This document shows, piece by piece, positions 61,364-64,000 of a stretch of DNA of 64,000 bases. The position numbers and the translations under genes are program-made. The DNA lies in NCBI GenBank assembly GCA_017433725.1, contig JAFRGQ010000038.1, positions 1-64,000 on the forward strand, read 5' to 3'. Under the pieces are notes generated by a model. That model searched no databases and was not told where the DNA came from. It saw only the letters and a program-made list of their open reading frames with translations. Position 1 is the first letter of the stretch; each line of letters starts with the position of its first letter. This DNA comes from Lachnospiraceae bacterium. GTDB taxonomy: Bacteria > Bacillota > Clostridia > Lachnospirales > Lachnospiraceae.

Positions 61364-63787
61364 TTATACGTGGCTTAATGTCAGCGTCATCTCTCCCCTT
61401 GCATAGAGGATTCCGTCCATAGCAGGTACGAACACGCTTCCGCCGCTCTCAATGTCAAGTTTCGTGCCCTTGAATTCCAGCGTTCCGCTGCCGTTCATAC
61501 AGATGATCGACGTGAACTTGCTGCTGTCCATCGGAATTTTCGTCTCGCCCTTGACATCATATACCGTCGCCTCGAAGTACTTGCAGCGGCTGATCACAGT
61601 GCCTTCCGCGTCTTCTTCAGACTCGACATCACCCGGGACATATTTATTAAAGTTCAGAACATCCAGCGCCTTCTGCAGATGAAGTTCACGGGGATTGCCG
61701 AACTTGTCACGACGATCGAAGTCGTACAGACGATACGTGCAGTTCGAGCTCTGCTGAATCTCGCAGATCAGGTTGCCGGCACCGATCGCATGGACCGTTC
61801 CCGCCGGGATGTAATATACATCGCCCGGTTTTGTCGGATAGAAGTTCAGGACTTCCATGATCGTATTATTCTTAACTCTTTCGGCAACCTCCTCGGCAGA
61901 TACGTCGCGGTTGAAACCTACATAGAGGCCTGCGCCCTCTTCAGCGGCCATAACGTACCACATCTCGTTCTTACCGTAATCATTTTCTCTCTCAAGAGCG
62001 TAGTCGTCGTTCGGATGCACCTGTACGGAAAGATTGTCTTTCGCATCGATGAACTTCACGAGCAGCGGGAAGTTCTGCAGCGGGCTGCATTTCCAGCCAA
62101 GCGCTTCTTTTCCTGCTCCTCTGAGGTAATCGCCGAAACGCATGCCTTTATACTCACCGCTGTCCAGAATGCTCTGGCCTGCTACGTGAGCGGACATCAT
62201 CCATGCCTCGGCAATGATATCGTAGTCGCAGTTCATACCGTAGACATCGCGAAGCTTTGTACCGCCCCACAGATAGTCCTTAAATGCCGGCTGCAGTTTG
62301 ATCAGCGGTTCAATGTTGTAGCCCTTGCGAACGACCTTTCCGGATGCAGCCGGGATGATATCCTCCTGTCCATAGGCGACATCACCGACAGTGGTCTCGA
62401 CAAATACGAGAGTTTCTTCGCCTGCATTTGCAATGCTGTGCTCGCATCCTGCCGGAATATCAATGTTAGACTTCACGCCATAGACTTTCGATTCGCCCTC
62501 TTTTGCGATCGTAGCTTCACCTTGAACGACTGCAATATTCTTGCTTCTGTTCTCGTGGCTGTGCAGAGGAATCGTATGTCCCGACGGGACAAATACGCGG
62601 CGGACCCTGTAGCCCGGCTCCTCGACAAGCTGCTCGAAATGTCCCCAGGGGCGATAGAACACGGTGCCCATATTGGCGACCCGGGTCAGTTCCCTGTGTT
62701 CCTTCACAATCTTCTGGACATCAGCAGACTTGCCATAGCGGCCGATATAGATGGCATCCGGCGTATTGGCGACCATCACATTGTCAAGTCCGTTGACAAC
62801 AATCGTCTGGTTCGGAGAACCGTTCAGGACTACCGTATTGTAGCAGTCTTCGGTGACGACCGGACCCAGCATGCTGATATCTGTCGCCGGGATGTCCTCC
62901 ATGCTGTCGATCTGGCTCCACAGGAAAACACCTTTGACGGCTTTCAGCTTGTCTGTCTTTTCAAGAAGATTGTAAGCGATTGACATCTCGTCGAACACTC
63001 TCTCACTCTTAGCCGAGTAATATGCATAATTGCTGTTGAGACCTGTTCCCGCCTCCGCTTCCGAAATGTTGTATGTTTTGCCTTCGATGGAATAATCGAT
63101 CGGTGCATCGACCTGACGTCCGGCAAAGACGCGCTCGCATTTTGCATATTCTTCCGGCTCTGCTTTTTTGAACTCATTCAGGAAGACGTCCGCCTCGAAG
63201 AGAAGCATACCCAGATTCCTGTAAACGGCTTCCAATCGAAGATCTATATCATCGATTGCCTCCTGATTCGGCTTTTCCACGAAACGATCCATGCTTCCGT
63301 CTTCTTTCAGGCCGAATATATAGCCGAATCTCGAATTCATGACGGACTCGCGCAGGGTAAAGAGGGAAATATTGCCTTCACGCGCGTACTCCTTTGCCTG
63401 CATAACGCAGTCCTTGTAATCCATCTCACCGTTTCCGGTCTCCGGTCTTGTGTAAATGACATGATCCGAGACCACGACAAAAACAAACTCGGATGGAACA
63501 AGATCCATACAGGCCAGTGCGATCGCCTGCAGGGTGCCCCTGCTCTCCTCCTCGTATACACACCGATATGGCGTGCCCTGGAAGGCTTTCATCTGGTCTT
63601 CAATAATGAATCTGTATTCTGCCCGGGTGATAATAATATATTCGTCACAAAATGGAAGATTTCTGGAAACAGTCTCCTGAAAGAGAGAATGGTTTTTTTG
63701 AACCTGAATGAATTGTTTCGGATAGTTTTTTCGAGAAAGGGGCCACATACGTGTTCCCTGCCCACCGGCAAGAATTAGGCATTTCAT
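61364..63787 (-). CDS. Fused mannose-1-phosphate guanylyltransferase / cupin / mannose-6-phosphate isomerase
   Basis: The 807-residue product joins three parts. Residues about 1-270 are a GDP-mannose pyrophosphorylase (GGQGTRMWPLSRKNYPKQF, FGYIFGLK, DRFVEKPNQ). Residues about 385-475 are a ManC-type cupin (RPWGHFEQL, GHTIPLHSHENRSKN). Residues about 490-807 are a class I phosphomannose isomerase with its zinc ligands (SVQVHPND, KNEMWYVM, PAGTVHAIGAG, TYRLYDFDR). It would convert fructose-6-P to mannose-6-P and mannose-1-P to GDP-mannose; the mutase step is missing. AGGAGG precedes the ATG. Confidence 0.92.
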   Translation of the reverse strand: MKCLILAGGQGTRMWPLSRKNYPKQFIQVQKNHSLFQETVSRNLPFCDEYIIITRAEYRFIIEDQMKAFQGTPYRCVYEEESRGTLQAIALACMDLVPSEFVFVVVSDHVIYTRPETGNGEMDYKDCVMQAKEYAREGNISLFTLRESVMNSRFGYIFGLKEDGSMDRFVEKPNQEAIDDIDLRLEAVYRNLGMLLFEADVFLNEFKKAEPEEYAKCERVFAGRQVDAPIDYSIEGKTYNISEAEAGTGLNSNYAYYSAKSERVFDEMSIAYNLLEKTDKLKAVKGVFLWSQIDSMEDIPATDISMLGPVVTEDCYNTVVLNGSPNQTIVVNGLDNVMVANTPDAIYIGRYGKSADVQKIVKEHRELTRVANMGTVFYRPWGHFEQLVEEPGYRVRRVFVPSGHTIPLHSHENRSKNIAVVQGEATIAKEGESKVYGVKSNIDIPAGCEHSIANAGEETLVFVETTVGDVAYGQEDIIPAASGKVVRKGYNIEPLIKLQPAFKDYLWGGTKLRDVYGMNCDYDIIAEAWMMSAHVAGQSILDSGEYKGMRFGDYLRGAGKEALGWKCSPLQNFPLLVKFIDAKDNLSVQVHPNDDYALERENDYGKNEMWYVMAAEEGAGLYVGFNRDVSAEEVAERVKNNTIMEVLNFYPTKPGDVYYIPAGTVHAIGAGNLICEIQQSSNCTYRLYDFDRRDKFGNPRELHLQKALDVLNFNKYVPGDVESEEDAEGTVISRCKYFEATVYDVKGETKIPMDSSKFTSIICMNGSGTLEFKGTKLDIESGGSVFVPAMDGILYARGEMTLTLSHV

Positions 63788-63924
63788 AGTATATCCTCCT
63801 GCAAATTAAACCCATTTATACCCTGTATCGGTATACATACATAATAAGTTTAACACAGCGGGGACAAAATTCAAGTATTATCCAATTTGTATGAGAAAAG
63901 TGTTATTTTTCCAAATATTTTTGT

Positions 63925-64000
63925 CTATTTTTCAGACAGTATCTGCCTGCACTCCCTGCAAATGCCGAGGAACTCAATGTTATGACTCTCTATCATAAAT
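63925..64000 (-). CDS. Fur-family regulator, C-terminal end (cut by the window edge)
   Basis: Twenty-five codons including the stop are inside the window; the start lies beyond the right edge. The visible peptide has SHNIEFLGICRECRQILSEK, and the HxxEFxGxCxxC pattern matches the C-terminal zinc site of Fur/PerR proteins. PerR or Fur cannot be told apart from this piece. The 137 bp between it and the manC/manA start holds AT-rich promoter-like sequence, with no promoter I would insist on. Confidence 0.7.
   Translation of the reverse strand, partial: FMIESHNIEFLGICRECRQILSEK

Overview
The window reads as chromosome from a Gram-positive anaerobe of the Clostridia, most likely a Lachnospiraceae-like bacterium. 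The clues are a paired GlgC/GlgD, a class III (firmicute) fructose-1,6-bisphosphatase, NAD-type PyrD/PyrK, YesL (DUF624), a CIRCE site at htpG, an OhrR-type regulator, GGAGG-type ribosome sites and TTGACA-N17-TATAAT promoters. Base composition is moderate (about half G+C by eye), there are no phage genes or transposase genes, and gene density is high, with most genes on the minus strand. Identifications come from reading motifs by eye; no database search was run.

Layout. Positions 1-380: a strong promoter pointing off the left edge, with an rRNA-leader-like sequence. 381-5290: radA, a small conserved protein, clpC and a YtrA-type GntR regulator translationally coupled to clpC. 5288-7806: lipoprotein, rubredoxin, then glutathione peroxidase and OhrR (oxidative stress). 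7898-17423: a long minus-strand array of nucleotide synthesis genes, pyrF-pyrK-pyrD-pyrE, a small membrane protein, a long M29 aminopeptidase, then purE-purM-purN-purD. 17583-21349: cold-shock protein with a structured leader, DegV, a solute-binding lipoprotein and a DUF5721-like protein. 21649-28239: htpG, a CwlT-like muramidase, a degenerate aldehyde-dehydrogenase-like protein, a HAD phosphatase and glnS. 28447-37534: SHOCT membrane protein, tRNA-Thr, AlaX, fbp, HAAS/DUF1700 protein, tRNA-Arg, cysK, Rrf2 regulator and ptsI.

37959-52130 is the accessory heart of the window. It is one head-to-tail minus-strand block running from a polyprenyl-phosphate sugar transferase through a leucine-rich-repeat surface protein, an acidic membrane protein, an orphan response regulator, two lipoproteins with chagasin (I42)-like motifs, an unknown protein and a TPR protein to CpsB/CpsC/CpsD-type regulators and glmS. 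It looks like an envelope or exopolysaccharide control module without local glycosyltransferases, flippase or polymerase. 52311-54912 holds glycogen genes glgC-glgD behind a three-hairpin leader. 54940-64000 holds an SGNH-fold protein lacking its catalytic dyad, a Nudix hydrolase, five tRNAs, YesL with a membrane-anchored partner, a cellobiose-2-epimerase-like enzyme, a three-part GDP-mannose/mannose-6-phosphate protein and the tail of a Fur-family regulator.

The most unusual signal is not a gene. A family of about 205-220 bp intergenic elements occurs three times (50038-50243, 50254-50473, and inverted at 61010-61212). The copies share nested stems in which the sequence differences are compensatory or fall in loops, and the apical GNRA loop varies as GGGA, GAAA and GGAA. 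Two further intergenic repeat families are present: a hairpin element with GGGGCTGTCGCA-like ends (21449-21545 and 61234-61347) and a nested-hairpin element behind purD and fbp (7803-7896 and 31009-31112).
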